Assembly (NCBI GenBank): GCA_963824225.1
Contig: CAWGOF010000003.1
Coordinates: 1,612,001-1,676,000, forward strand
DNA: 64,000 nt
From: CAWGOF01 sp963824225
GTDB taxonomy: Bacteria > Acidobacteriota > Polarisedimenticolia > Polarisedimenticolales > Polarisedimenticolaceae
Direction of reading: 5' to 3'
Positions 33,913-42,341 of the stretch are shown one piece after another. How positions within the stretch are numbered: position 1 is the stretch's first letter; each line of letters opens with the position of its first letter. A program made the position numbers and the translations under genes. The notes under the pieces are model-generated. The model made no database searches. It was given only the letters and a program-made list of their open reading frames with translations, and was not told the origin of the DNA.

Positions 33913-35003
33913 CCGCCAAGATCGTCCGGTATGGCCCGGAGCACAAGCTGCCGGTGGCCCGGCTTCTCGCACCCCTGTGGTGCTCGGACGTCGCGCGCAA
34001 CGCCGCGTACTTGGAGTGGAAGTACGAGCACAACCCGTACGCCGGCGCGCCCCAGATCTGGCTCGCCGTGGACGGCGGCGCCGCGGTGGGCTTCCGCGGT
34101 CTGTCGGGCGCACGGTGGATCGCGGGCGCCGCGCGCACGCCGATCGACGTCCTCCACTCGGACGACCTGCTCGTCGCCGAGACGCATCGCACGAGCGGCA
34201 TCTCGCGCGCGATCTCGACGGCGATGATCCAGGATGCGGCGCGGGCCGGAGCCGGGCCTCTGCTGAGCCTGACGCCGAGCCCGGTGACCACGCTCGTGTC
34301 GCTCGCCGCGGGATGGAGAGCCCTGGGGAACAAGGCGCCCGTACGGCGCCTCGGGCCCCGGGTCGCGGCGCGGCGCGCGCTGCGCGATCGATTGTCCCGC
34401 CTGCCGTTCGTGTGGCGCGTGTCCCGGCGCACGACCCTGCTCCATGCACCGGAAGAGCTCCGACCGTTCGACGCGCTCGACCGCGCGCGACCGGATCAGG
34501 CGGTGGGCGGATTGGTCGTCGAGGACGCGCCGCGTCCGGAAGCGATGGCCGCGCTGGCCGAGCGCGCGACCGTCGATGGACGCGCGCGGCACGTGCGGGA
34601 CGCCGGGTACCTCACGTGGCGCCTGGCGAGCCCGCTGGCCCAGCACCGGTACCTGTTCGCCGACGGCGCGCAGGGTCTCGACGGCTACCTCGTGCTCGAG
34701 CGGCGCATCGGGACGATCGGCGACGGCGCCGTCACGATCGCTGACTGGGAGGCCCCGGACCCCGCGGTGCGCGAGAACCTGCTCCGCGCGGCGCTGCACT
34801 GGGGCCGGTTCGGCGAGATCGGCACGTGGGCGGCGACGCTTCCGGTCGACACGCAAGCGATGCTCGAGCGAGCCGGGTTCCGCGCCGTCGACGGCGGAGG
34901 CGCGCTCGCGGGCTATCGTGCGTGCGTGCTCATGCACGCCGCACCGGGCGCGCTCCCGGACGACCTCGCGCAGTGGGACCTGCGGCCGCTGTGGGCCGCT
35001 TGA
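33909..35003 (+). CDS. GNAT-fold acyltransferase
   Basis: The 364-residue protein starts VRYGPEHKLPVARLLAPLW, then YLEWKYEHNPYAGAPQIWLA and VGFRGLSGARW, the pattern of long GNAT-like transferases. LLVAETHRTSGISRAISTAM gives the cofactor-loop region, with R/GISRA instead of the typical Q/RxxGxA. A second half with a GYLVLERRIGTIGDGAVTIA strand suggests a double GNAT fold. Encoded right after a ligase and a carrier protein, it probably transfers the carrier-bound acyl or aminoacyl group to an unknown acceptor. Such three-gene sets resemble transfer modules of capsule or peptidic-lipid loci. Confidence 0.75.
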   Translation: MTAKIVRYGPEHKLPVARLLAPLWCSDVARNAAYLEWKYEHNPYAGAPQIWLAVDGGAAVGFRGLSGARWIAGAARTPIDVLHSDDLLVAETHRTSGISRAISTAMIQDAARAGAGPLLSLTPSPVTTLVSLAAGWRALGNKAPVRRLGPRVAARRALRDRLSRLPFVWRVSRRTTLLHAPEELRPFDALDRARPDQAVGGLVVEDAPRPEAMAALAERATVDGRARHVRDAGYLTWRLASPLAQHRYLFADGAQGLDGYLVLERRIGTIGDGAVTIADWEAPDPAVRENLLRAALHWGRFGEIGTWAATLPVDTQAMLERAGFRAVDGGGALAGYRACVLMHAAPGALPDDLAQWDLRPLWAA

Positions 35004-35006
35004 CGG

Positions 35007-36008
35007 CTAGGGGGATCCGCGACCCGCTGCCGCCGGAAGCGGCCCGAGCTGGCGGCCGCAGCCGCGAAACATCTTGCCGTTGAGGCGCACCACGACCGTC
35101 GTCGGGTGCTCCTGCCCGCTCATGTCGTCGGTGCACGGGCGGTCGTCGACGACGATCTCGAGATCGTGGGCCGTCGTGACGGCGTGGTACGTGGTACGGC
35201 CGGTCGAGGCGTCGACCCGCGGCTCGAAGGCCGGAGACGTCACGACCGTCTCGCCATAGTCGCCGGTGAACACCACGCGCTGCGGGTCGATCTCGACGAA
35301 CCATCCGGGCTCGTTCCCCACGGCGCGAAACGTGACGCCGCGTAGCCGAGCGTCTTCCCACGGCGCGCGTTCAGGAGCGAGCCGGCACGCACCGAAGCTC
35401 CGGCCGCCGACGTCGAGCGTCGCCTCGTCGCCCGTGCTCCAGAACACGACGTCGCCGTCGGCGTACTTCGCGCCCGACGCCGCCTCGACCTGCGGTGCGA
35501 CCACGGTGCGCTCGGGCAGATACAGAGTCACCTCGCCCGAGCCCTGGCGCACGACCACGTCGAACCCCGCGCATTCGTACACCAGCGTTCGTCGCGGCTC
35601 TTGCCCCGCGCTCGAGCCGGCGGGCCGCACGACGATCTGGATCTCGGTCGGCGCGCCGTGCGTGAGCGCGGGATAGGCCTCGCGTGTGGTCCACAGCAGA
35701 TCGCCTGCGCCGCTGCGGATCTCCGCGCGCACCGCATACCGATGCGACGCTTCGATCCGCGCCGGGTCGTACGGGACGGAGAACGCGATCGGAACCTGCC
35801 CCGCCGGGCGAACGGTCTGTTGGCCCGCGACCGTCGCCGGTGCATCGGCGCGGCCCACGTCCTCGAGACGCACGTGGAGCACGGCATCGGGAGGCAGGGC
35901 GATGCGCTCCGGGTAGGTCACCGTGCCGGTGACGCGCGCGATCGTCTCGGGCCGCTCGCCGCAGGCGACGCCGAGGAGCGCGAGACACAGTGCCACGGCG
36001 CGAATCAT
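35007..36008 (-). CDS. Three-domain lipoprotein: YbaY-like, MliC-like and COG3650-like
   Basis: The 333-residue product has a signal sequence with lipobox (ALCLALLGVAC, C16), so it is an outer-membrane-bound lipoprotein. Domain 1 (about 25-135) is YbaY/YscW-like: VTGTVTYPERIALPPDAVLH and YDPARIEASHRYAVRAEIRS. Domain 2 (about 140-215) is MliC-like, LVYECAGFDVVVRQGSGEV to WSTGDEATLDVGG; MliC inhibits C-type lysozyme. Domain 3 (about 235-325) resembles COG3650: FRAVGNEPGWFVEIDPQRV and LNGKMFRGCGRQL. In other bacteria these occur as separate proteins or in pairs. The likely role is envelope protection; lysozyme inhibition is inferred from domain 2 only. Confidence 0.78.
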   Translation of the reverse strand: MIRAVALCLALLGVACGERPETIARVTGTVTYPERIALPPDAVLHVRLEDVGRADAPATVAGQQTVRPAGQVPIAFSVPYDPARIEASHRYAVRAEIRSGAGDLLWTTREAYPALTHGAPTEIQIVVRPAGSSAGQEPRRTLVYECAGFDVVVRQGSGEVTLYLPERTVVAPQVEAASGAKYADGDVVFWSTGDEATLDVGGRSFGACRLAPERAPWEDARLRGVTFRAVGNEPGWFVEIDPQRVVFTGDYGETVVTSPAFEPRVDASTGRTTYHAVTTAHDLEIVVDDRPCTDDMSGQEHPTTVVVRLNGKMFRGCGRQLGPLPAAAGRGSP

Positions 36009-36067
36009 CCCGAGCAGCCCGCGGACTTGACGACGCGCTCGGTCGACGCCGGGTAGCGGCACGGGGG

Positions 36068-36487
36068 TCAGCCTCCTTGGCGCTCGAGTGCGAGACCGAC
36101 GCACACGACGCCGGCGATCAGGACCAGAGCGCCGATCGGCACGATCACGACCGCCGGGCTCGGATCGCCACCATGGACCGTGAGCCCGCCGACGAAGAAG
36201 CCGCCCGGGAGCAGGATCGACGCGCTGACCAGGCACGGCGACGCGCGGCGGACCCACAGCGCCGAGCAGGTCGCCGTCCGCAGGGTCGCGGCGAACGCGA
36301 TGTGGATCAAGGCCAGGAGCGTCCCGTGGGCGTGGGCCAGCGTCCACATCAGCCGGCGAGGCTGCATCCCGGCATCGAGGTACCACGACACCTTGAGCCC
36401 GTGGAACGCCTCGAGCGCGAACCCGAGCCCGACGAACACGAGCAAGGTCCACCATCCCACCCGCTGATGCCGGCGCGCGTAGTCCAT
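36068..36487 (-). CDS. Four-helix integral membrane protein
   Basis: The 139-residue product has four hydrophobic helices (about 12-30, 48-68, 84-103 and 108-130). Conserved-looking His residues lie at the membrane surface (AFHGLKVSWYLD, TLAHAHGTLLALIHIAF). Histidines in helix 2 could bind haem or quinone, but I do not recognise the family. It lies nine bases downstream of the octaheme cytochrome gene on the same strand, so it may be its membrane partner. No signal for a different start was seen than the ATG at 36487. Confidence 0.65.
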   Translation of the reverse strand: MDYARRHQRVGWWTLLVFVGLGFALEAFHGLKVSWYLDAGMQPRRLMWTLAHAHGTLLALIHIAFAATLRTATCSALWVRRASPCLVSASILLPGGFFVGGLTVHGGDPSPAVVIVPIGALVLIAGVVCVGLALERQGG

Positions 36488-36496
36488 GAGGGTGCC

Positions 36497-38413
36497 CTAT
36501 TCCACCACACCGACCGGCGGGTCGTCCCGCAGGGACAGGAGCCGCGTGACCGCTGGACCGTCGAGACCTCCGCGCTCGGTCAACAACGCCGGGTCGCGGC
36601 GCGCCGTGCCCCGTGCGCCCCACACGTTCCACGCGCGCTGGGCCGTGACGGCGAGCCGTTGCGGATCGGCCGTATCGTCGAGCACGAACTGGTCGAAACC
36701 CGGAAGCGTGCGGATCGACCGACCGGCCACGGTCCGGACGACGGCGTACGGATCGGCGAGGAGCGGCGCGACGAACGGCGCGATCCAGTCGCTGCCCGAT
36801 GCGCGCTGCGCCGGCGCCCATCCGGCATGCCAGGCGTAGAGCACGCGCAGCCGCGCCTCGCCCGTGAGCATTCCGCGCACGGCGGCCGAGAGCTGCTGCT
36901 GCTCCACGGTGAGCGTCGGCGCCGGTGTTCCGTACCACGAGCTCAGGTGCTCCGCGGTCCAGCCCAGCGACCGATCGAGGTGACACAGGTTACACGCGTT
37001 CGGACGCCCGGTCGCAAGATCGGTCGCGACGCTCGGGCTCGACACCTGGTGCGAGCGGATCGCCTTGAGCAGGCCGTACGTCGTGTGTGGCATGTGGCAG
37101 TTGTAGCACCGGCTGCCCGATGACTCGGGCGCGTGATGCGTGTGGGCGGCGAGGCTCGGCCCGGCTCCGGTCTCGTGGCATTGCAGACACCCCGCATCGC
37201 CGTCCATGTCGCGCCCGAGCTGGTCGTCGGCCCACGCGGCGAGCGGACGAGGGTCGGTGGCGTCGCGGTGCATGCGGTGGCACGAGAGACAGCTGATGTC
37301 GCCCGGATCGTCGCCCGTCCTGAAGCACGGCGAGTACTGCATCGAGCTGAACTCGCGTCCCGATCCACGCGCCGGCCCATCGGGCCAGGCCAGCGAGTCG
37401 CGACGGAACGCCTCGACCTCGGGGTCGGGCTCGTACAGCCCGGGCGGGTCGTTCGGCCCGGGGATCAGCTGGGCCGTGCGCTCGATGTCGTCCCCCGGCC
37501 GGTGCAGATCGCCCTCGCCGTTGAAGTACTCGGACTCGAGCTCCGGCGTCGCGTGCACCGAGTTGGCGTGACAGCGGGCGCAGATGTGCGACGCGAGCCG
37601 GGACGAGAGCCGTCGTGGATTCACGATCGTCGGATCGCCGCCGTCGCCGAAATGCTCCACGTAGCGCCGCACGGGCGAGCGGTTTCGCGTCACGTGCTCC
37701 TGGGCCGGACCGTGACACGCCTCGCACGCGATCCCCAGCTCGTTGAACTCGGTGTCGATCCCCTGTGCGAGTCGCGGCCGCCCGTGCGTCGCGTGGCACT
37801 CGATGCACTTCGCGTTCCAGTGGTCGACGCGCCGCTGGCCGAGGGGCGGCTGGAGGAACGCGTCGCGCCGTCGGATCCAGCGCTGATCCTCGAACACGTA
37901 GATCGCCTGGACCAGGCTGACGCTGCGGCCCACGGCGTCCGAGACCCAATACGCCTGCATGTGGTGCGAGCCCGTGGTCATCACGACGCGCTGGCCGTCG
38001 ACGTAGAACGCGTCGCCCCGGCGCTCCATGCGATGCGCCTCGAAATCTCCGCGCACGGTGCGCCCGTCGAATTCGCCGCGTACCACGTCCGGCGTCGCCA
38101 GCTGCGTCATCGTCCGGTGGTACGACGAGCGCCAGGTCTCGTACTCGTGCGGATGGCACGGGAGGCACGCGCGCGACGAGACGAACGTCGGGGCGACGAC
38201 CTCGCGCGGCCGGCCCTCCTCCGGCACGAGCGGCGGGGCCGGCGCCGTGGCGGTGGCGCGGGCCAGCCCGGCCACGACCGCGGCCCAGACCACGAAGACG
38301 CCAGCGCCGCGGACGGTGCCGCGCCCGCGCGCGAATCGCAGCGCGAGCGGCAGGAGCCCGAGTCCCAGCAGGACGGCAACGAGGACGGGCATGGACGTCG
38401 CGGGCAGCTCCAT
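36497..38413 (-). CDS. Octaheme cytochrome c, membrane-anchored
   Basis: The 638-residue protein has two N-terminal hydrophobic segments (about 8-26 and 38-52). It then has eight CxxCH haem-binding motifs: CLPCH at 83-87, CIECH, CEACH, CARCH, CLSCH, CLQCH, CYNCH and CNLCH. It belongs to the broad cytochrome c554/multihaem group, with conserved extra histidines (GSHHMQAYW, HTHHAPES) as distal ligands. After the last haem, about 150 residues contain HEAT-like helices (VAPLLADPYAVVRTVAGRSI). It should sit in the periplasm and carry electrons; the substrate is unknown. The start is the ATG at 38413 after a GGAGG-like stretch. A four-helix protein follows in the same transcript. Confidence 0.9.
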   Translation of the reverse strand: MELPATSMPVLVAVLLGLGLLPLALRFARGRGTVRGAGVFVVWAAVVAGLARATATAPAPPLVPEEGRPREVVAPTFVSSRACLPCHPHEYETWRSSYHRTMTQLATPDVVRGEFDGRTVRGDFEAHRMERRGDAFYVDGQRVVMTTGSHHMQAYWVSDAVGRSVSLVQAIYVFEDQRWIRRRDAFLQPPLGQRRVDHWNAKCIECHATHGRPRLAQGIDTEFNELGIACEACHGPAQEHVTRNRSPVRRYVEHFGDGGDPTIVNPRRLSSRLASHICARCHANSVHATPELESEYFNGEGDLHRPGDDIERTAQLIPGPNDPPGLYEPDPEVEAFRRDSLAWPDGPARGSGREFSSMQYSPCFRTGDDPGDISCLSCHRMHRDATDPRPLAAWADDQLGRDMDGDAGCLQCHETGAGPSLAAHTHHAPESSGSRCYNCHMPHTTYGLLKAIRSHQVSSPSVATDLATGRPNACNLCHLDRSLGWTAEHLSSWYGTPAPTLTVEQQQLSAAVRGMLTGEARLRVLYAWHAGWAPAQRASGSDWIAPFVAPLLADPYAVVRTVAGRSIRTLPGFDQFVLDDTADPQRLAVTAQRAWNVWGARGTARRDPALLTERGGLDGPAVTRLLSLRDDPPVGVVE

Positions 38414-38515
38414 CGGACCAGGAGGATACCCGGCGTGCGGATCACCGGCACGCCCGCTTGGCCCTCGGCCGCGCCTCCCGTAGGATGCTGCTCCTTGGCT
38501 CGACGGAGTCCCCCC

Positions 38516-39595
38516 GTGCCGATCCGTGTCCTCGCCGTAGCGCCTGGCCTCGACCGCCCGACGACCGGAATGCTCGTGCGCCTGGCTCGCACGGGCATCG
38601 ACGTCGCGGTCGCCGGGTACCCGAAGGACGTGTGGGCCCAGGAGCTCACGGCGGCGGGGATCCCGGTTACCCGTGTCGAGGTCCGCGGGCGCCTCGATCT
38701 GTCGGCGATCCGCGCGCTTCGCCGTATCATCGGCCGCGGGGACTACGACCTGCTCCACGCGTTCAACAACCACACGGTCGGCTGCGCGGTGAACGCCGCG
38801 ATCGGGTATCGCGCGCGCGTCGTGTGCTTCCGCGGATACATGGGCCACGCCGGCCGGTTCAACCCCTCGGCCTGGGTGACCTACTTCCACCCGCGCATGT
38901 CGCGCATCATCTGCGCGTCGAAGGCGGTCGAGCGGTATTTCCTCGGGGTCGGCATGGCGCCGAGCAAGCTCGTGACGATCTACAAGGGCCACGACTCGCG
39001 GTGGTACGAGCTCGCGCGGGCCGACCTGACCGAGTTCGGCGTCCCCGCCGGCGCGTTCGTCGTCGGGTTCTGCGGGCGGGCGCGGCCGCGCAAGGGGGTC
39101 AACGTGCTGATCGAGGCCGCGAGCCGCATTCCGCCCGAGCTGGGGATCCACTTCCTGATCGTCGGTCCCGTCGAGCAGGACTCGAAGCTCGTCGAGGACA
39201 TTCAGCGTCTGTCGCTCGACGGCCGCGTGCACTTGACCGGGTACCGCGGCGACGCGCCGCGGCTGACCGGAACGTGCGACCTGTTCGCCCTGCCGTCGCT
39301 CGACCGGGAGGGGTTCCCGCGGGCGGTGGTCGAGGCGATGGCCCAGGGCGTGCCGCCGATCGTCTCGGACGTCGGCGGGATGCCCGAGCTGGTCGAGCAC
39401 GGGGTCAGCGGCCTCGTCGTGCCACAGGCCGATGCGCGGGCGCTCGCCGAGGCGATCCTCGAGCTGCACGGAAGCGCGGAGCGCCGGATCACGATGGGCC
39501 GTGCGGCACGGAGCCGGATCGTCACCGTGTTCCCGATCGAGCGCACGGTTAAGGAGACAGTCGCGCTGTACGAGCAGCTCGTGCCGGCGCGGTAA
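38516..39595 (+). CDS. Family 4 glycosyltransferase
   Basis: This 359-residue GT-B enzyme retains the donor configuration. The C-terminal nucleotide-sugar domain has FVVGFCGRARPRKGVNVLIE, HFLIVGP, LTGYRGDAPRLTGTCDLFAL and the EX7E block DREGFPRAVVEAMAQGVPPI. The N-terminal acceptor domain starts RVLAVAPGLDRPTTGMLVRL. It opens the five-gene glycan operon that ends at 43477, with a 12-base gap to the next gene. The start is GTG at 38516. The acceptor is probably a lipid-linked surface glycan. Confidence 0.9.
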   Translation: MPIRVLAVAPGLDRPTTGMLVRLARTGIDVAVAGYPKDVWAQELTAAGIPVTRVEVRGRLDLSAIRALRRIIGRGDYDLLHAFNNHTVGCAVNAAIGYRARVVCFRGYMGHAGRFNPSAWVTYFHPRMSRIICASKAVERYFLGVGMAPSKLVTIYKGHDSRWYELARADLTEFGVPAGAFVVGFCGRARPRKGVNVLIEAASRIPPELGIHFLIVGPVEQDSKLVEDIQRLSLDGRVHLTGYRGDAPRLTGTCDLFALPSLDREGFPRAVVEAMAQGVPPIVSDVGGMPELVEHGVSGLVVPQADARALAEAILELHGSAERRITMGRAARSRIVTVFPIERTVKETVALYEQLVPAR

Positions 39596-39607
39596 CGGGA
39601 GCGCGCC

Positions 39608-40414
39608 ATGGCCGAGCGTCTGTCGGTACTGATCCCGTGCAAGAACGAGGAGCGCAACGTGCGCTCGTGCGTCGAGTCGGTCCGGGGCCTGGCAGACGAG
39701 ATCGTCGTCGCCGACTCGGGATCGACCGACCGCACGCGCGAGATCGCGCGCGCGATGGGCTGTCGCCTGATCGAGCGCGAGTACATCAACTCGGCGAACT
39801 TCAAGAACTGGGCGATCCCGCAGTGCACGCACGCGTGGGTCCTGATCGTCGACGCCGACGAGCGTGTGCTGCCGGAGCTGGCCGACGAGATCCGTACGCT
39901 GCTCGCCGGTCGGCCGGCCCACGACGGGTATCGCATCTACCGCCGGAACTTCCTGTTCGGTCACGAGGTGCGTCACAGCGGCTGGCAGACCGACGACGTG
40001 CTGCGCCTGTTCCGCCGCGACCTGTGCCGATACCAGGAGCGGCGCGTGCACGCGGACGTCGTGGTCCAGAGCGGGAACGTGGGTTGGCTGCGCGAGCGGC
40101 TCGTGCACTACACGGCCTGGACGGTCGACCAGTTCCTGGGGAAGAAGGTCGGGCGGTACACGACGTGGGGCGCCGAGGACCTGTGGCAGCGCGGGAAGCG
40201 TGCCGGCTGGACCGAGCTGACGCTCCGGCCGTTCCTGCGGTTCCTGCGGCACTACGTGCTGCGCCGCGGGTTCCTCGACGGCAAGGTGGGTTGGATCATG
40301 GCCGTGATGAGCGCGTTCTACGTGTTCGTGCGCTTCGCCAAGCTGTGGGAGATGGAGCACGGGATCCCGCAGCCCGACCCCGAGGCCGGCGTGGCGAGGC
40401 CCGGCGAGGAATGA
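39608..40414 (+). CDS. Family 2 glycosyltransferase, WaaE/KdtX-like
   Basis: The 268-residue enzyme shows VLIPCKNEERNVRSCVESVR, VADSGSTDRTREIA, LIVDADERV as the metal-binding motif and RRNFLFGHEVRHSGWQTDDV. This pattern is typical of the WaaE/SpsA-like beta-glucosyltransferases of lipopolysaccharide core synthesis. The C-terminal helix FYVFVRFAKLWEME is amphipathic and may touch the membrane. The start is ATG at 39608; the stop overlaps the next ATG (ATGA). It should add a sugar in the same glycan as its neighbours. Confidence 0.9.
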   Translation: MAERLSVLIPCKNEERNVRSCVESVRGLADEIVVADSGSTDRTREIARAMGCRLIEREYINSANFKNWAIPQCTHAWVLIVDADERVLPELADEIRTLLAGRPAHDGYRIYRRNFLFGHEVRHSGWQTDDVLRLFRRDLCRYQERRVHADVVVQSGNVGWLRERLVHYTAWTVDQFLGKKVGRYTTWGAEDLWQRGKRAGWTELTLRPFLRFLRHYVLRRGFLDGKVGWIMAVMSAFYVFVRFAKLWEMEHGIPQPDPEAGVARPGEE

Positions 40415-41463
40415 GCCGCAAGCTCACGTTCACGGCCCTCGCGTGGATCGCGATCCTCGTCGTTCTCGAGCTGGGCCTGCGGGCGTACGACGTGGCGCGC
40501 GACGCGGCGCGTGAGCACGCGGCGCGCGAGCGCACCCCCGCCACATCGAACCGCGTATCGACGTTCGTGCCGCACCCGTTTTTGACGTACGCCGGGAACC
40601 CGGCGTACTTCGATCACAACGCGCAGGGGTTCCGCGCGCCCAAGGACCTGCGGTACGAGCCCCACCCCACGGCGTTCCGCATCGCCTGTCTCGGCGGATC
40701 GAGCACGTACGACACGCGCACGTCGCGCGAGGACAGCTACCCGCATCAGCTCGAGCTCGCGCTCGTCGCGCGCGGCGTCGCCGCGCCCGAGGTGATCAAC
40801 GCCGGGCTCGGCGGCTACGGCACGCCGAACATGATCGGAATGCTGGCGCTGCGCCTCGTGCCCCTGACGCCACGGATCGCGATCTTCGACGCCGGGTTCA
40901 ACGACGCGTGGAATCGGCTCCTGTATCGCAACTTCGCCGACGACTACTCCCACGCCATGCGCTCGTGGGACTCGGGTCCGGTCCCGCTGTGGCGCTCGAG
41001 CCGGCTCCTCGACCGGATCGCCGCGCGGCTCGGCTCGCCCAGCCGACGAGACCCCCACATCCACCAGATCGCCTGGTACCCGCCGAGCGGGACACCGGCG
41101 GAGAACTGGCGCGCATCGTCGTCGAACGCGTTCGAGCGCAACCTGGCGACGCTCGTGGCGATCGCTCGGGCCCACGGGATCCGCCCCGTGCTGTTGACCC
41201 AGGCCACGGACTTCGCGAGTCATCCGGTCGAGCACGACAACGCGGCGTGGGACGAGGCGCTGCGCGAGTACACGACCGTGATCGAGCGTGTCGCCCGGGA
41301 GCTCGGAGTCGACGTGATCGACGTGCGGGCCCAGATGTCCGATCGGGCGGCCTATTTCGCCGACGTGCTGCACATGACCGCCGAGGGGAACCGCGAGCGC
41401 GCCCGGATCGTCGCCGATCACCTCGTGACGCATGGCCTCGTGACGGTCGCGGCCCCGCCGTGA
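40411..41463 (+). CDS. SGNH/GDSL-fold hydrolase or O-acyl-modifying protein
   Basis: The 350-residue protein has an N-terminal anchor helix (FTALAWIAILVVLELGLRAY). The SGNH domain follows, with the nucleophile motif CLGGSSTYDTRTS, the NAGLGGYGTPNM block with the oxyanion Gly, DAGFNDAWN carrying Asn, and DVLHMTAEGN with Asp and His of the triad. Such anchored SGNH proteins add or remove acetyl or acyl groups on surface glycans. ATGA overlap with the upstream transferase and GTGA with the downstream methyltransferase place it inside the glycan operon. Confidence 0.88.
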   Translation: MSRKLTFTALAWIAILVVLELGLRAYDVARDAAREHAARERTPATSNRVSTFVPHPFLTYAGNPAYFDHNAQGFRAPKDLRYEPHPTAFRIACLGGSSTYDTRTSREDSYPHQLELALVARGVAAPEVINAGLGGYGTPNMIGMLALRLVPLTPRIAIFDAGFNDAWNRLLYRNFADDYSHAMRSWDSGPVPLWRSSRLLDRIAARLGSPSRRDPHIHQIAWYPPSGTPAENWRASSSNAFERNLATLVAIARAHGIRPVLLTQATDFASHPVEHDNAAWDEALREYTTVIERVARELGVDVIDVRAQMSDRAAYFADVLHMTAEGNRERARIVADHLVTHGLVTVAAPP

Positions 41464-42341
41464 CCCTCGATCGTCCCCTGGCCTGGATGTGCCGCCGCGC
41501 GGCGGCGCGCCTCGGCGCGGGTCGGGCCGCGGGTCGCAAGCTCCGGGCCCTGTACACGCCGCGGCTCGCCGGCCGTCCCGCGCGGTGGATCGAGATCTCG
41601 GACTACGACGGCGACCTGCGCCTGTGGCTCGACCGCGGGTCGTACATCGGCAGCACGATCTACTGGACGGGCTACCATCACCGGCGCGACATGGGCTGGC
41701 TCGGCGAGGTCCTGCGGGCCGGGATGGTATTCGTCGACGTCGGGGCGAACATCGGCGAGTTCACGCTGTTCGGCGCCAAGCGCGTCGGCCCGTCGGGCAG
41801 AGTCCTGGCGTTCGAGCCCGGAGACACGATGCACGAGGTGCTGGCGCGTAACGTCGAGGCGAACCGGCTAGCGCAGGTCGAGATCCACCGCGTCGGGCTG
41901 GGCGACCGCGAGGTGACGCTTCCGCTGTTCGCCCCGGCGCCCGGCGAGGAGGATCCGCACCTGTTCTCGACGTATCGCTGTGCCCATGGTGCGGGCGCGG
42001 CCCGCCCGGTGCAGACGATCCGGCTCCGGCGGCTCGACGACGTGCTGGCCGAGCGTCCGCTCGAGCGGCTCGACGTCTTGAAGATCGACGTCGAGGGCGG
42101 AGAGCTGCCGGCGCTCGAAGGCGCGCGAGACACGCTATCCCGTCACCGACCGCGACTCCTGGTCGAGTTCAATCGCGAGACGTCGGCCGCCGCGGGCTAC
42201 ACGGTGTTCGACCTCGCACGCTTCCTCGTCGACCAGGGCTACGCGCTGTCGCGCATCGATCGGCGCGGCGTCCACGCGATCGACCCGGCACGTGTCGATG
42301 CGCTCCCCGGCGAGACGAACGTCGTGGCCACGCCGCGATGA
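41460..42341 (+). CDS. FkbM-family SAM-dependent methyltransferase
   Basis: The product has 293 residues. The SAM-binding motif is VFVDVGANIGEFTLFGAKRV near residue 90, followed by VLAFEPGDTMHEVLARNVEA and LDVLKIDVEGGELPALEGAR, the FkbM signature. Family members O-methylate sugars or polyketides, and in glycan operons they cap or decorate chains. The start is GTG at 41460, overlapping the SGNH stop. The stop overlaps the next ATG at 42338. Confidence 0.9.
   Translation: MTLDRPLAWMCRRAAARLGAGRAAGRKLRALYTPRLAGRPARWIEISDYDGDLRLWLDRGSYIGSTIYWTGYHHRRDMGWLGEVLRAGMVFVDVGANIGEFTLFGAKRVGPSGRVLAFEPGDTMHEVLARNVEANRLAQVEIHRVGLGDREVTLPLFAPAPGEEDPHLFSTYRCAHGAGAARPVQTIRLRRLDDVLAERPLERLDVLKIDVEGGELPALEGARDTLSRHRPRLLVEFNRETSAAAGYTVFDLARFLVDQGYALSRIDRRGVHAIDPARVDALPGETNVVATPR

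Noticed and set aside
36497..40360. A 1287-residue version of the octaheme cytochrome
   Set aside because: The extra N-terminal part is antisense to two glycosyltransferase genes and has no cytochrome features; the ATG at 38413 starts a proper membrane leader.
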